DNA of 64,000 nt from Maledivibacter halophilus (GCF_900167445.1 NZ_FUZT01000003.1:247400-311399), one strand, 5' to 3'. Positions 1 to 10,860 are shown, counted from the first letter of the stretch. The notes: generated by a model from the letters alone, not told the origin. Made by a program: numbers and translations.

Positions 1-1607
1 TCACTTTCTATCTCAAGCTCAACTTTATAATCTACTTTGAGGTCACTAATCTCTGCATCATCATTATCAATTTCTATATCAACATCAGGAGCAAGGGTAT
101 ATGTCCTCTCTATTCCATCATCATTTAAAATAGTAATTTTGTTTTGACTTCCTAAAATTATTTCTGTTATCACACCTTCATCATCTTCATCAATACTGGT
201 GGCAACTATCTTAACAACCTTATCATCCTCGACAGTTGCAGTAATTACATCTCCCTTTACTAGATCCATTAAATCTCTTTTTCTACCATTTCTTCTAACG
301 CTTGCATCTTCATCTACTTCAAGCTCAATTATTCTTTTATTAGATGTTTTTAATTCCATTCTAGGATAGTTTCTAAACACTACACTGCTTTCTAGGATTC
401 CCTCATAAACCCTCGTCTTAGACTCAACCAAAACTTCTACCAATGTCTCACCATCCACAGTAAAAGTTACAGTATCTCCTCTTTCAAGCTCATCTGCATC
501 TGCTGTTTTATCATTAAGCTCTATTAATGTATCATCATCTGTTTTATAGGTCCTTTTATTATTGTCACTATCTCTGAAGGTTATTAAATAATACCGTCCC
601 ATGTCTATTACATTATAAATTTCTGCATCGGAATCCGATAAGCTTTGGCCAACTTCAACCTTTACCACAACATTATCATCATCAAGAAAAAGCTCTATTT
701 CTTGCTTTTCCTTTAAATCATCTATATCAGCTCTTCTTCCTCCTATTAGTATTTCTGTATCATCTTCTATTTTATAGATATTTTTATCCCCATCATCATC
801 TTCAACTACTATTGAATTATTATCCTCTACTACAACTACTATTTTCCCTTCTTCAGTTGACAATTCCCTTTCATCATATTCTTCATCTTCGTCTTCATCT
901 TCCAGATCTATTTTTATATCATCCAATATATCATAGGCTAAAGAAAACATTTTTGCTGCTCCAGCCCTGTTAATAGGTTTATTAGGATTAAAATTATTAT
1001 TCTCATCGCCGCTTACAATATCCTTTTTCACTAATAGATCCACATATGGAGCCGCTGTGGTAGAAATAAAGTCTGTATCATTAAAACCAAAAACTATTAT
1101 ATTTCCCCTTAAATCTTCCTTTAGATAATTATTCAACGCCTTTCCTAAAAATACAGAAACCTCTGCTCTCTTGACATTTTCCAATGTTCCATCGGGTTTA
1201 AAAAATCCTTGAAGCTCATATTCTTCAAGTATGTCTTCCTCAAGGGCAAAGGCCACTGCTTCCTCAGCCCAGGAATATCTAGTAGGTATATTAAAGCGAT
1301 GTAAAACCATGCTGTACCTTTGCAGTAAACTGTTTAAATTTACATTTTCTAATTTCCCTGCAGCCTTTATTGTTCTAAAAATCATAGTTATTGCTGCAAG
1401 CTTGCTAACATTTTCCGCAGGTTTAAAGGTGGCATCGGGATATCCTGCTACAACTTGCTTACTTTCCATCTTCTCTATGTATTCCTTTGCCCAGTGACCA
1501 TCTCCTACATCGGTGAAGCTCTGAAGTGCCAATACCCCTATGGTATTGGTCAATAACAATGCTGTTACAGTTACTAATGCGACTAATATTTTGTTTGTCT
1601 TTTTCAT
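1..1607 (-). CDS. SLH-domain surface protein, C-terminus cut by window edge
   Basis: Reading from the ATG at 1607, the frame stays open to base 1, so the 3' end is missing. A signal peptide (MKKTNKILVALVTVTALLL, ending near ALQS) precedes three SLH-like segments at about residues 30-75, 110-165 and 175-235; SLH domains anchor proteins to pyruvylated wall polymer. An acidic stretch near residue 240 follows. Then come at least four copies of a small beta module of about 60-70 residues, each with a D-L-x-x-G-x-x-V core. The exported, wall-bound location follows from the signal peptide and SLH domains; the role of the repeats is unknown. It has its own promoter just after the ATP synthase operon. 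Confidence 0.85.
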   Translation of the reverse strand, partial: MKKTNKILVALVTVTALLLTNTIGVLALQSFTDVGDGHWAKEYIEKMESKQVVAGYPDATFKPAENVSKLAAITMIFRTIKAAGKLENVNLNSLLQRYSMVLHRFNIPTRYSWAEEAVAFALEEDILEEYELQGFFKPDGTLENVKRAEVSVFLGKALNNYLKEDLRGNIIVFGFNDTDFISTTAAPYVDLLVKKDIVSGDENNNFNPNKPINRAGAAKMFSLAYDILDDIKIDLEDEDEDEEYDERELSTEEGKIVVVVEDNNSIVVEDDDGDKNIYKIEDDTEILIGGRRADIDDLKEKQEIELFLDDDNVVVKVEVGQSLSDSDAEIYNVIDMGRYYLITFRDSDNNKRTYKTDDDTLIELNDKTADADELERGDTVTFTVDGETLVEVLVESKTRVYEGILESSVVFRNYPRMELKTSNKRIIELEVDEDASVRRNGRKRDLMDLVKGDVITATVEDDKVVKIVATSIDEDDEGVITEIILGSQNKITILNDDGIERTYTLAPDVDIEIDNDDAEISDLKVDYKVELEIES

Positions 1608-1814
1608 TTACTTTACCCCCTAAATTTGTTATCTTCGGTATTATTTTAAGCTTTACAATTGAATTTCCATTAAGATATACATACTTCAGAATGTCTCACA
1701 CATCTTTTATTAATAAACCAAAAGGACATGGAGATTTACTAATAAAAAATGTATACTTTGACACACATAATATATATTCTATAAAAAAAAAAGAAATCCT
1801 CTATTTATAAGGAA

Positions 1815-1843
1815 ATTATACAATTTATAAGGCATTTATGCAA
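1815..1843 (-). promoter_or_regulatory. Sigma-A-type promoter for the SLH gene
   Basis: On the minus strand TTGCAT and TATAAT are separated by exactly 17 bases. The site lies just past the ntpD stop and about 210 bases before the SLH start codon, implying a long leader. Prediction from consensus only. Confidence 0.55.
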
Positions 1844-1849
1844 TCTTCT

Positions 1850-2458
1850 CTACATCTTTTTTTTCACTTTTTTTAATCTAAAAAAATCCTCCCTTTCCTT
1901 TTCTTCCAGTGCCTCTGAAATAAACTTCACCTGATGCTTATATTTAGGTATTTGTATCTTTTCTAAAGCATTGGCCCTTTTTTGGGTCTTTTTAATCTCC
2001 ATAGCCAGCTTATATACCGAATTCTCTATCTCAGACAATTCATAGATAAGGTATTTAACTTCTCTAAATTTCATTACAGCTATATCCATTGCAGGATTTG
2101 TTCTAAAAAAACCATAGTAAGGCTTTAGGACCTTTTCCTCAAATTTCACCGTAGGAATCTCAACTCCCATAATACTTTTAAGTAAAATTTCATATTCTTC
2201 AATCTTCGGTATAGACATGGCAGTTTCTTCCACATTATTAACACCCATAGTTACATTGACTAACTTAAGAGCTTTATATGCCTCTTCAAAGGTAATACTT
2301 ATTCTCTTCTCCACATCCTTTACCTTATCAATGAGTCCCATTATCTCCTTTACAAGAACGCTCCTCTTCTTGTCTAAAAGATCATATCCTTTCTCAGAAA
2401 AATTCAAAAGACTTTTTGACTTTATTAAATTTGCTTTGGTTGGAGTAGTGTTAATCAT
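1850..2458 (-). CDS. ntpD: V/A-type ATP synthase subunit D
   Basis: Central-stalk subunit D, which connects the A3B3 catalytic head with the membrane rotor. The N-terminus INTTPTKANLIKSKSLL and the following G-Y-D-L-L-D-K-K-R are the family hallmark (PTK..L..LK...A..G..LL..KRD). I start at the ATG at 2458 rather than the upstream ATGs, because GAAAGGA lies 9 bases before it and the family begins just before PTK. The product is 202 residues, mostly helical, the usual length. It is the last gene of the operon, downstream of ntpB. Confidence 0.93.
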   Translation of the reverse strand: MINTTPTKANLIKSKSLLNFSEKGYDLLDKKRSVLVKEIMGLIDKVKDVEKRISITFEEAYKALKLVNVTMGVNNVEETAMSIPKIEEYEILLKSIMGVEIPTVKFEEKVLKPYYGFFRTNPAMDIAVMKFREVKYLIYELSEIENSVYKLAMEIKKTQKRANALEKIQIPKYKHQVKFISEALEEKEREDFFRLKKVKKKM

Positions 2459-2554
2459 TGGGATCATTCCTTTCAAGAATTGACAAAGGAGACTAAAGTC
2501 CCTTTGCCAGTTATAAGTTGTAAATTCCAAATTTCAAGCACCAAATTTTTAGGG

Positions 2555-3925
2555 CTATTTTTTATAATATTTCTCTATCATCTCAGGACTCAATCTGTCC
2601 AGTTCCTCCTCCGGTAATATGCCTAATATATTCCATGCAAGATTTAGACTTTCCTCTACATCTCTATTTTCATCAAATCCCTGGGTGATAAATTGGCCTT
2701 CAAATTTTCTTCCAAACTCCATATATTTCCTATCCACCTTCGACAAATCATCCTCACCTATTATTTGAGACAGAGCTCTAACCTCCTGCACCCTTGAGTA
2801 GGAAGCAAATAGCTGATTGGAAATCTCAGGATGATCCTCCCTTGTAAAGCCCTCTCCTATTCCATCCTTCATTAATCTAGACAGTGAAGGAAGTATATTA
2901 ACCGGAGGATATATATTATTTTGATAAAGCTCCCTTCCCAAAACAATCTGCCCTTCTGTAATATACCCCGTAAGGTCAGGAACCGGATGGGTTATATCAT
3001 CATTTGGCATTGTAAGAATAGGTAACAATGTAATGGATCCCTTGCTATCCTTCATCATTCCTGCCCTTTCATATAAAGTGGCCAGATCAGAATAGAGATA
3101 TCCCGGATAGCCCTTTCTACTGGGAACCTCCTCTCTAGCTGAAGAAATTTCCCTTAGGGCTTCACAATAGCTAGTTATATCTGTCATTATAACCAGTATA
3201 TGCATTCCCTCTTCGAAGGCAAGATATTCAGCAGCTGTAAGGGCACATCTAGGAGCAATAGTCCTTTCCACTATTGGATCATCGGCAAGATTCAAATACA
3301 TGGCCACCCGTTGTATAGCTCCAGATTCTTCAAAGCTTCTTTTAAAATAGTTTGCATCATCATGCTTTACACCTATGGCAGCAAAAACTATTCCAAATTC
3401 CTCATTGGAATCGGAGCTAATCTTTGCCTGCTTTACTATCTGTGCTGCCAATTCATTATGTGACATACCGCTTCCAGAAAATATAGGCAGCTTCTGTCCC
3501 CTTATAAGGGTTGAAAGAATGTCTATAGAAGAAATTCCCGTCTGTATATAATTTCTTGGATATTTTCTAGCCACTGGATTAATCGGCCTTCCATTGACAT
3601 TATATTTTTTCTCACTATAAACCTTTCCACCCTTATCGATGGGCTGACCTATACCATTAAAGGTTCTGCCCAGTATCTCCTTTGAAAGGGGTATCTCGAA
3701 GGGTTTCCCCGTAAATCTTACAGAGGAATTTTGGGTAGACATCCCTGCTGTTCCTTCAAAGACCTGGGCCACAACCTTATCTCCTTCAACTCTTATTACC
3801 TTACCCTTTCTTTTTTTCCCACCTGCATCAATATCCAATATTTCCCCATAGGAAACATCTTCAACATCAGAAAGAATTATTAAAGGGCCTTCAATTTTAT
3901 CCAGCTTAAGATATTCTTTTTTCAT
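2555..3925 (-). CDS. ntpB: V/A-type ATP synthase subunit B
   Basis: Non-catalytic nucleotide-binding subunit of the A3B3 head. It shows the B-type beta-barrel start ([15 protein letters not shown]), the F-E-G-T-A-G-M segment, and the variant P-loop region [17 protein letters not shown], which lacks the GKT of catalytic subunits. [27 protein letters not shown] is also typical. Length 456 residues is normal. The ATG at 3925 is preferred over the in-frame GTG at 3934, because TAGGA sits about 10 bases before it. Between ntpA and ntpD in the operon. Confidence 0.95.
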   Translation of the reverse strand: MKKEYLKLDKIEGPLIILSDVEDVSYGEILDIDAGGKKRKGKVIRVEGDKVVAQVFEGTAGMSTQNSSVRFTGKPFEIPLSKEILGRTFNGIGQPIDKGGKVYSEKKYNVNGRPINPVARKYPRNYIQTGISSIDILSTLIRGQKLPIFSGSGMSHNELAAQIVKQAKISSDSNEEFGIVFAAIGVKHDDANYFKRSFEESGAIQRVAMYLNLADDPIVERTIAPRCALTAAEYLAFEEGMHILVIMTDITSYCEALREISSAREEVPSRKGYPGYLYSDLATLYERAGMMKDSKGSITLLPILTMPNDDITHPVPDLTGYITEGQIVLGRELYQNNIYPPVNILPSLSRLMKDGIGEGFTREDHPEISNQLFASYSRVQEVRALSQIIGEDDLSKVDRKYMEFGRKFEGQFITQGFDENRDVEESLNLAWNILGILPEEELDRLSPEMIEKYYKK

Positions 3926-3985
3926 AAAAATCACGTCCTAATACTTTTATACTCTAATAAAATTAAAATTAGGTATATAAATTGT

Positions 3986-5755
3986 TTATTCATATTTCTC
4001 CATTAACTCATCATAATACCCATCAATTTCCTCTTTTAGCTTTTCTATTCCCCTTAAATCATTATTGGGAATAGTATATTTCATTTTAGCTACATCATTG
4101 AATATTTTCCTGTCTTTTATCTGGGATATTGGTATTCCTTTCTTTATTCCTTCATATCCCCTTTTATATAAATGATCAATGAGCTTTAACATTTCATACT
4201 GCTTTTTTATAGGAACATATGTATCTATTTTATGAAAGGCATTCTGCTGCAGATAGCCTATTTTAATTATTTTTGATATTTCAAGTATCAACCTTTGATC
4301 ATCGGGAAGTACATCTTCACCCACAAGCTGTACAATCTCCTGAAGCTTATTTTCCTTATGAAGTATTTCCATAAACCTATTTCTGATATCCAATGCATTA
4401 TCACTTACATTTTCACTATACCAGTCATCTAGAATTTTTATATAGCCGCTGTAACTGGTTAACCAATTAATTGCAGGATAATGTCTAGCATATGCCAATC
4501 TTTTATCCAGTCCTAAAAAAGCATTTACATATCTCTTGGTATTTTCAGTAACAGGCTCAGAAAAATCTCCTCCGGCTGGAGATACAGCTCCTATAATAGT
4601 AACCGATGCCTCTTCACCATTTAAGGTTGTTACATAGCCTGCCCTTTCATAAAACTGAGCAAGTCTCGATGGCAAATATGCAGGATATCCCTCCTCAGCA
4701 GGCATTTCCTCAAGCCTTCCCGATATCTCCCTGAGGGCCTCTGCCCATCTGGATGTAGAATCAGCCATAACTGCAACATGATATCCCATGTCCCTGAAGT
4801 ATTCTGCCATTGTTATACCTGTATATATGCTGGCCTCTCTGGCGGCAACCGGCATATTAGAAGTATTTGCTATTAAAATAGTTCTCTCCATTATTGGCTT
4901 GTTGGTTTTGGGATCAATAAGCTTTGGAAAATCCTCTAATACCTCAGTCATTTCATTCCCACGCTCACCACAGCCTATATAGACAATGATATCAGCGTCG
5001 GACCATTTTGCAAGCTGATGCTGTGTCATTGTCTTTCCAGTTCCAAATCCTCCAGGTATTGCTGCGGTTCCACCCTTGGCAATGGGAAAAAATATATCCA
5101 AAACTCTTTGGCCGGTTACAAGGGGAAGCTCTATAGGAAGTCTTTCCTTCACTGGACGTGGATCCCTTACAGCCCACTCCTGATACATTTTCAAATTATG
5201 CTCATTTCCATTTTCATCCTCTAAAACAACTAATGTCTCTTCAACGTTATAACTGCCGCTCTTTGCAATCCATTTTACCCTGCCCTTTATTCCGGGAGGT
5301 ATAAGCAATCTATGGATTATCAAAGATGTCTCCTGAACATTGCCAAAGATAGTTCCCTCTGTTAAAAAATCACCTTCACAGGCACATAATTTCACTTCCC
5401 ACTTTTTCTTCTCATCAATGGAAATAAGACCTATTCCTTCTGCTATAAAGCCCTCAGAAATTTCATCTATTTTTTGGAGGGGTCTTTCTATACCATCAAA
5501 TATATTACCTATCATTCCAGGTCCAAGCTTTAAGGATAATGGTCTCCCCTTAGATACTACCTTTTCCAGAGGCTTTAACCCTTCTGTTTCCTCATAAACC
5601 TGTATTGTACCCTCATCACCATCAATAGAAATAACTTCCCCTATGAGCTTTTTCTCACCCACCATTACCATTTCTCTCATTTTAAAATCAGCCATATTCC
5701 TTGCCTTTACAACAGGTCCATTTATAAAAATTATTTCACCTTCATTTTTCTTCAA
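3986..5755 (-). CDS. ntpA: V/A-type ATP synthase subunit A (catalytic)
   Basis: Catalytic subunit. The P-loop GGFGTGKT is at about residue 235-242, and the long insertion typical of A over F1-beta subunits (residues about 110-200) is present. [17 protein letters not shown] is the conserved catalytic segment and [13 protein letters not shown] follows. About 590 residues, as expected. A GGGGTG Shine-Dalgarno lies 6 bases before the TTG at 5755, which I take as the start; GTG at 5764 is the alternative. Directly followed by ntpB. Confidence 0.95.
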   Translation of the reverse strand: MKKNEGEIIFINGPVVKARNMADFKMREMVMVGEKKLIGEVISIDGDEGTIQVYEETEGLKPLEKVVSKGRPLSLKLGPGMIGNIFDGIERPLQKIDEISEGFIAEGIGLISIDEKKKWEVKLCACEGDFLTEGTIFGNVQETSLIIHRLLIPPGIKGRVKWIAKSGSYNVEETLVVLEDENGNEHNLKMYQEWAVRDPRPVKERLPIELPLVTGQRVLDIFFPIAKGGTAAIPGGFGTGKTMTQHQLAKWSDADIIVYIGCGERGNEMTEVLEDFPKLIDPKTNKPIMERTILIANTSNMPVAAREASIYTGITMAEYFRDMGYHVAVMADSTSRWAEALREISGRLEEMPAEEGYPAYLPSRLAQFYERAGYVTTLNGEEASVTIIGAVSPAGGDFSEPVTENTKRYVNAFLGLDKRLAYARHYPAINWLTSYSGYIKILDDWYSENVSDNALDIRNRFMEILHKENKLQEIVQLVGEDVLPDDQRLILEISKIIKIGYLQQNAFHKIDTYVPIKKQYEMLKLIDHLYKRGYEGIKKGIPISQIKDRKIFNDVAKMKYTIPNNDLRGIEKLKEEIDGYYDELMEKYE

Positions 5756-5816
5756 ATGAATCACCCCGTGTTATTGTCTTCTTTGCCACTGCCTACGGTC
5801 GAGGTTAAAGTTAAAA

Positions 5817-6452
5817 TCAAGTTATTTGACTTGAATTCAAAACATCATATAGCCTTTGTCCCATTAGATTCCTATTATCCTCTATTCTGGTTTTAATAGA
5901 GCAATCAACCTTTATGGTTTTTTCTTTATCTACACCTATAACTCCACCTATGGCATCGTCCTTTAGACTTTCGAATTCCACTTTTTTAGTATCAAAATTC
6001 TTTTCCTTTATTAAATTATTTATCATTTTATTAAACTTAGGCCTATCGTTATCTCTTATAAAAAGTATTATAGCTTTTTTGTTCTTTAGATTTTCCAATA
6101 CTATAGCTAGACTTTCTTCCATATAAGCTCTATAATTATCTTCATATGTAAATTGAACAGCCTTTAATCTTATATTATCTATTATCCTACCAAGTAATTC
6201 TTCCTTTTTGCTTAGGAGAACCCTCTTTTTTTCAACCTTGGCCTTTGACACCAATCTGTTTTTTTGTATCTCACCTTTATTTATCATATTAGAAATAATT
6301 TTATTCGATTTTTCCTCTATGTCCAGCTTATGTTTCTGTATAGCTTCATTATTCCCCTTTTCTATTTCCCTCTTCTTCTCCTCATATTCCCTTTGAACCT
6401 TTTCCAATACCAGCTTTGTAAATACATCCAGTTTTCCTTCCATTGTTATCAT
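5817..6452 (-). CDS. ntpE: V/A-type ATP synthase subunit E (peripheral stalk)
   Basis: Peripheral-stalk subunit E. The N-terminal half is a long charged helix rich in K, E and N, and the C-terminal half is a mixed alpha/beta domain ending near YDVLNSSQ. AGGTGG precedes the ATG at 6452 by 5 bases, so earlier in-frame TTG and ATG codons are not needed. The product has 211 residues, slightly longer than usual. The start lies 10 bases after the stop of the upstream subunit F gene. Confidence 0.85.
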   Translation of the reverse strand: MITMEGKLDVFTKLVLEKVQREYEEKKREIEKGNNEAIQKHKLDIEEKSNKIISNMINKGEIQKNRLVSKAKVEKKRVLLSKKEELLGRIIDNIRLKAVQFTYEDNYRAYMEESLAIVLENLKNKKAIILFIRDNDRPKFNKMINNLIKEKNFDTKKVEFESLKDDAIGGVIGVDKEKTIKVDCSIKTRIEDNRNLMGQRLYDVLNSSQIT

Positions 6453-6462
6453 AGTTACCACC

Positions 6463-6768
6463 TCATATTTTGATTCCAATTGATTCTCTTATATATTTTG
6501 CTATATAGTCTTCCCTTTTCTCATTATCCTTGTCGGGTATTGCTGTGATTAATGGATATTTTCTCTCTAGTTTCAATTTCATAATTTCCTCTTCTGCCAG
6601 AGATAATACCTTTTCAGTAATAATTACAATGCCTATCTCCTCATTTGATAGTACCTTCTTCATCTCCTCTAGAACCTTTTCCCTTGTATTTACTATTACT
6701 CCTTCAATTCCCGCCAGTCTCATACCTATCAAAAGCTCCCTGTTATCACATATTAAATAGGATCTCAT
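6463..6768 (-). CDS. V/A-type ATP synthase subunit F
   Basis: Small central-stalk subunit F, called NtpG in the Enterococcus nomenclature. It is 101 residues, as usual, with a CheY-like fold and the pattern YLICDNRELLIGMRLAGIEG near the start and IGIVIITEKV in the middle. AGGTGA lies 5 bases before the ATG at 6768. Position between K and E and its size both fit. I leave the symbol blank because naming differs between species. Confidence 0.88.
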   Translation of the reverse strand: MRSYLICDNRELLIGMRLAGIEGVIVNTREKVLEEMKKVLSNEEIGIVIITEKVLSLAEEEIMKLKLERKYPLITAIPDKDNEKREDYIAKYIRESIGIKI

Positions 6769-6776
6769 AAAATCAC

Positions 6777-7199
6777 CTATAATCTACCAAGAATCAATAT
6801 AGAAATAATAAGTCCATATATAGCTATACCTTCAGCAAGGCCAACAAATATCAAAGTTTTTCCAAGTATTTTAGGGTCCTCCGACACTGCCCCTAAAGCT
6901 GAAGAGCCAACTGCTCCAACTGCATATCCAGCCCCTATAGTTGCAAGACCAGTACAAAGAGCCGCTGCTATAAAACCTAACCCCGATGGACTGCCTGCAC
7001 TATCCTGAGCAGCTAAAACTATATCAGGTATCAAAACTATAAGAGCTATTAGCATAAGGGGAATAAACCCGGATAAATTAAACCCCAGCACTTTTTTAAG
7101 CTTAGACTTTGATGCCTCATAATTCATATATGTCATCATCACTCCAGCGCCTATTGTCAACGCAACAATTATTATTGAAGAAATTAATATATATTTCAT
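6777..7199 (-). CDS. ntpK: V/A-type ATP synthase proteolipid subunit K (c)
   Basis: Membrane rotor subunit, 140 residues with four hydrophobic segments (about 4-25, 45-63, 74-98 and 114-138). The C-terminal hairpin is the classical c-subunit one: GAGYAVGAVGSSALGAVSEDP in the loop region and the ion-carrying glutamate E123 in GLAEGIAIYG. The N-terminal hairpin has no membrane carboxylate, so one ion site per two hairpins is expected. Whether it carries Na+ or H+ cannot be settled by eye. Upstream of F and downstream of I. Confidence 0.9.
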   Translation of the reverse strand: MKYILISSIIIVALTIGAGVMMTYMNYEASKSKLKKVLGFNLSGFIPLMLIALIVLIPDIVLAAQDSAGSPSGLGFIAAALCTGLATIGAGYAVGAVGSSALGAVSEDPKILGKTLIFVGLAEGIAIYGLIISILILGRL

Positions 7200-7230
7200 T
7201 TTTTAAAACCTCCCAAGTTTCTTTTTAGTC

Positions 7231-9195
7231 TTAATTGTCAGCTAATCTCACTGGCCTAAACTCAATTCCTTCTCCCATGTAATATTTGCTGAAAAGTTCA
7301 TAGTACTCTAATCTTAGTCCCTGGATGAATACTATTAAGCCCTCTAGGCATATTATAATTATATTACCTATCAGGAAAATAATTATGCTTCCTGCAAAGT
7401 TGTTTACTATCTTGGCCATGGTTTGAAATGCTATAAACAGCCCAACATGGTTAAGGGCAAATGCTCCTACCCTTATAAAGGAAATCGTATTACTCATCAT
7501 GCTTAAAAGAGTTTCAAAAATATCAAAGCCACTTTCTATGTAATAACTAGAGGCCTCCTCATTATATAGGGGCCTTTTCTTAAGTATCAAATTGGCTAGA
7601 GGCTCCCTTATCACAATAAGCACCAAGGAAATTAATACTATTACATACAGCAAACCCGATGGAACTATCTCTTTATCAAGGGCCACATTGGCCACAATAC
7701 CGAGAAGGGCCAAATAGAAAATTAATCCATTGAGGCCATTTCTACCAAATAGACCTTCCTTCATATCCCTTTGCTTTAATTTATTAACAATGCTGTATCC
7801 AAAGCTTGTAATAAGCATTATTATACCTATTACCACCGACCCCATAAGCATAAAATCTATATGTTCTATAGGATGAACCAGTAAAGCTGGAATAATATGT
7901 TCAAATCCAAAAACACTTCCATATAAAAAGCCAAATATAGTCGAACTTATTCCCAGCCTTGTTAATATTCCTCCATATAAGCCTTTTTTATTTTTTTTAC
8001 TTAAGTAAAGTCCTGCTAGAAGAAATACAAGTCCCTGACCAACATCTCCAAACATAGTACCGAACAAAAGCATATAGGTTATGCTCAAAAACGGTGTAGG
8101 ATCCATTTCACTGTAGGATGGAACTCCGTACATTTTTACTAAAGCCTCAAAGGGTCTTGTCAACCTATTATTTTTAAGCTTGGTAGGCGGTATTATATAC
8201 TTATGAACCTCACTGACACCCTTAAACATAAGGATAACCTTTTCCCCGTATTTCCTAAATCTATCCTTTATTCTTTCCTTTTCACTACTTTGTACCCAGC
8301 CCGATAGATAGAAATAACTCTGGGTGCAGGCAGTTTCATTTTTCACCCTAGAAATTTCTTCTTCCAACATTAGCCTACTATACGCCCTCTCTACTACAGC
8401 TCCATATTCCTCTTTTAATTTTTCAAGCTTATTATTTATAGTCTCAAGGTGAGATTTGTTTTCTCTTACTTTATTTTCAATATTTACAACTATTTCATCG
8501 GGGGTTCCTAAAAACTCCTTGGGAATATCCAGCTCATAAAACCTTACAGAATGTAATGTCCTATTGGTTTCAGTTTCAAGATCCTTAGGACTGATTACAA
8601 GATACACTTCTCCTTTTTCATTACTTCCTATGTGCAGGACAATTGCCGATATATTTTCATAATTTTTCTTGAGCCTATTTATATTTTCTTTAGATAATAT
8701 GCCTATTTTAAAACTAAAAAAATGAAGATTCTTCAAAATACTAAGATTTGCATTGGTTTGCCTAAGTTGGTGTATATGACTGTCAAACTCCTTTATCCTT
8801 TTTAACTCTTCATGATATTGTGTTTTTTCCCTATAAACCCCTTCAATATCCTCATAAATATCCTCTATTTCTCCTATAGAAGTCTCAAAATCATATTCCT
8901 CTTCAATATATTTGCGTTTTATATTTTTTTCTATCTGCAAATAATCCATTAAATTATTAATTTTCTCAGATATATCTTTATAATCCCTTTCCTCTCTATA
9001 TGCCTTTATGACACACATATCTACAAGCTCTTCTATATTTTCTTCTGCTATAGACAAGGTAAAATTATCTTCATTTATCTCATTTAAGGCATTGACCATA
9101 TGAATATTTTCAAGCAGAACTATTTCTCTTGAAATTTTATCTATATACCTAATAGGTGCAACCAGATTAAGCATTTCCATTTTTGCCACTGTCAT
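7231..9195 (-). CDS. ntpI: V/A-type ATP synthase subunit I (a/stator)
   Basis: Stator membrane subunit of 654 residues. About the first 350 residues are cytoplasmic and coiled-coil rich, opening with VAKMEMLNLVAPIRYIDKI. About eight membrane segments follow, beginning near FLSITYMLLFGTMFGDVGQGLVF, a hallmark of the family. The conserved SFIRVGAFALNHVGLF near residue 575 holds the arginine of the ion channel. GGGAGGTGGG precedes the ATG at 9195. Length and order fit a complete gene. Confidence 0.93.
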   Translation of the reverse strand: MTVAKMEMLNLVAPIRYIDKISREIVLLENIHMVNALNEINEDNFTLSIAEENIEELVDMCVIKAYREERDYKDISEKINNLMDYLQIEKNIKRKYIEEEYDFETSIGEIEDIYEDIEGVYREKTQYHEELKRIKEFDSHIHQLRQTNANLSILKNLHFFSFKIGILSKENINRLKKNYENISAIVLHIGSNEKGEVYLVISPKDLETETNRTLHSVRFYELDIPKEFLGTPDEIVVNIENKVRENKSHLETINNKLEKLKEEYGAVVERAYSRLMLEEEISRVKNETACTQSYFYLSGWVQSSEKERIKDRFRKYGEKVILMFKGVSEVHKYIIPPTKLKNNRLTRPFEALVKMYGVPSYSEMDPTPFLSITYMLLFGTMFGDVGQGLVFLLAGLYLSKKNKKGLYGGILTRLGISSTIFGFLYGSVFGFEHIIPALLVHPIEHIDFMLMGSVVIGIIMLITSFGYSIVNKLKQRDMKEGLFGRNGLNGLIFYLALLGIVANVALDKEIVPSGLLYVIVLISLVLIVIREPLANLILKKRPLYNEEASSYYIESGFDIFETLLSMMSNTISFIRVGAFALNHVGLFIAFQTMAKIVNNFAGSIIIFLIGNIIIICLEGLIVFIQGLRLEYYELFSKYYMGEGIEFRPVRLADN

Positions 9196-9215
9196 CTTTT
9201 CCCACCTCCCCTTAT

Positions 9216-10262
9216 TTAAAACTTTCTTACAAGGAATTTTTTAATGTTTTCTTCATCCATACCATAGCGTACAGCTTCCACTATGGAAATTATATCCCTC
9301 ATCTCGTATTCTAAGAGATGTCTATAAACAACAGATTCCATTATATTCATCTTTTCTCTCTTTTTATAGTCAAGTAACAAAAAATACAAATATCTTTCTA
9401 TACGTCTTTCCATATATATTTCAAGGGTATCCTTATTATCAAACAAAAAGCCGTATTTAGAATCAATCATCTTTCTTATAAGCTCTTTTTCATCCTTTGT
9501 ATAACAAAGCTCCTTTATTCTTTTAAAATTTAAATAATATCCATTATGGAGGGTATAGTTAATAAGTTCCTCGGGTAAAAGTTTATAAAATCTAAGACCC
9601 CTATATATCCACTGAAGATTCAAAAGATCTATATTTTTTCCAAGAAACTCCCCAAATACCTTCCTATCCTTACTATCTAATCTTTCTATACGCTGGCTAA
9701 GGAGTTTAAAATATAATCTGTCAAGGGACATCTCCATGTAAAACAGTCTTTTTTCAAGACTCTCATTTTTATAGAACTTAAGTACATCATAATAAATAGT
9801 CCCCTTAAGGTTGTTTATTAACTCCTCTAGGCTTTTCGATAAGCTTAGGGCATCGTAATCTATGGTGCTATATACCCCTGAATAAACTACCAATTCTTTA
9901 ACATCTACAAGTTTTTCTTTTCTTGTAATTGCCCTTAAAAACAATTTTAAATCTTCTATTTCAAATCTTATAAAAATAATTTTAAATAGCCTTCTATATT
10001 CATCGGTAAAATAATGTATAAGCTTTTCATTCTGATTAACTATGTATCTTTTAAGGAGCAGCTCCAGCTCCTGCACTTTAAGTGATGTAACATCAACGCC
10101 TTCCATCACCTCTCTATAGGCAGTATTATTCTTTAAATATATTGCTATATCCTTAACACTTCTCATGGATATTAATTTGCTATAGTCATTTTTTGTAAGC
10201 AATCTTCCCTCTAATGTCCGTACCTTTGTATTTATAGCAGCAAATTTTTTAATACTTCCCAT
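9216..10262 (-). CDS. ntpC: V/A-type ATP synthase subunit C (d)
   Basis: Rotor socket subunit linking the central stalk to the c-ring. The start GSIKKFAAINTKVRTLEGRLL is diagnostic, and the all-helical body contains repeated L-R-x-x and YR motifs. I start at the ATG at 10262: the family begins here and AGGATG lies just upstream. An in-frame ATG at 10319 would add 19 unrelated residues. Product of 348 residues, usual size. Confidence 0.9.
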   Translation of the reverse strand: MGSIKKFAAINTKVRTLEGRLLTKNDYSKLISMRSVKDIAIYLKNNTAYREVMEGVDVTSLKVQELELLLKRYIVNQNEKLIHYFTDEYRRLFKIIFIRFEIEDLKLFLRAITRKEKLVDVKELVVYSGVYSTIDYDALSLSKSLEELINNLKGTIYYDVLKFYKNESLEKRLFYMEMSLDRLYFKLLSQRIERLDSKDRKVFGEFLGKNIDLLNLQWIYRGLRFYKLLPEELINYTLHNGYYLNFKRIKELCYTKDEKELIRKMIDSKYGFLFDNKDTLEIYMERRIERYLYFLLLDYKKREKMNIMESVVYRHLLEYEMRDIISIVEAVRYGMDEENIKKFLVRKF

Positions 10263-10548
10263 TGCTTCACATCCTTCATGGTAGACAATTACCTTTAGGT
10301 CAATGCTTATTGAGTCCAAAATTAAAGTTAATGTTGAACTTTAAGTTGAAATTTAAAGCCTGGGGTTATTCTTTTGGATTATTTAAGTTTTAGTTTAAGA
10401 TTAATTTTGAAGATAAACAAATTTAAAGAGTAATGATTAGTATAATTTTGTGGTTTGATGTTTTAATAGATATTTTGAAATGTTTTGTATTGATTGTATT
10501 AGTTTATTTGCTGGATTAATATTACTGGAATTTTAAAGATGAACAAAT
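10263..10548 (-). other. AT-rich 286-bp gap inside the ATP synthase operon
   Basis: No gene is seen. All other gaps in this operon are 75 bases or less. It contains an imperfect direct repeat, AGATAAACAAATTTAA near 10411 and AGATGAACAAATTTAA near 10538, and no clear terminator. It may hold an internal promoter or be remnant sequence. Confidence 0.4.
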
Positions 10549-10860
10549 TTAAGGTTTAAAAATTTCATGAAATATTTCTTTTTCCAATTTTTTGTGGATC
10601 ATTCTATAACTTTCTTCTAATTTTTCACATTCTTTATTGGTTTCTAACTGGATTTCTTTACTTTTGCGTTTTCCTTCATTAAGTAGTTTTTCATACTCTT
10701 TTTTTCCCTTAATTCTAGCCTTTTCCAATTCTTTTTTTTCTATTTCATTTAGTCTTTTATTTAATCTTGCACCATTTTCCCCTACTATTTTCTTAGTTTT
10801 ATTCTCTATCTCCAAGGCCTTTTTATCTATCTCCACTATTCTATTTATTATGTTTTCCAC
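10549..10860 (-). CDS. V/A-type ATP synthase subunit G/H (peripheral stalk)
   Basis: Small highly charged helical protein, 103 residues from the GTG at 10860. AGGAGG lies 9 bases before that GTG; an ATG one base earlier is out of frame. K/E-rich heptads over most of the length predict a coiled coil that pairs with subunit E in the peripheral stalk. It is the first gene of the operon, where G/H subunits usually sit. The assignment rests on position, size and coiled coil. Confidence 0.7.
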   Translation of the reverse strand: MENIINRIVEIDKKALEIENKTKKIVGENGARLNKRLNEIEKKELEKARIKGKKEYEKLLNEGKRKSKEIQLETNKECEKLEESYRMIHKKLEKEIFHEIFKP

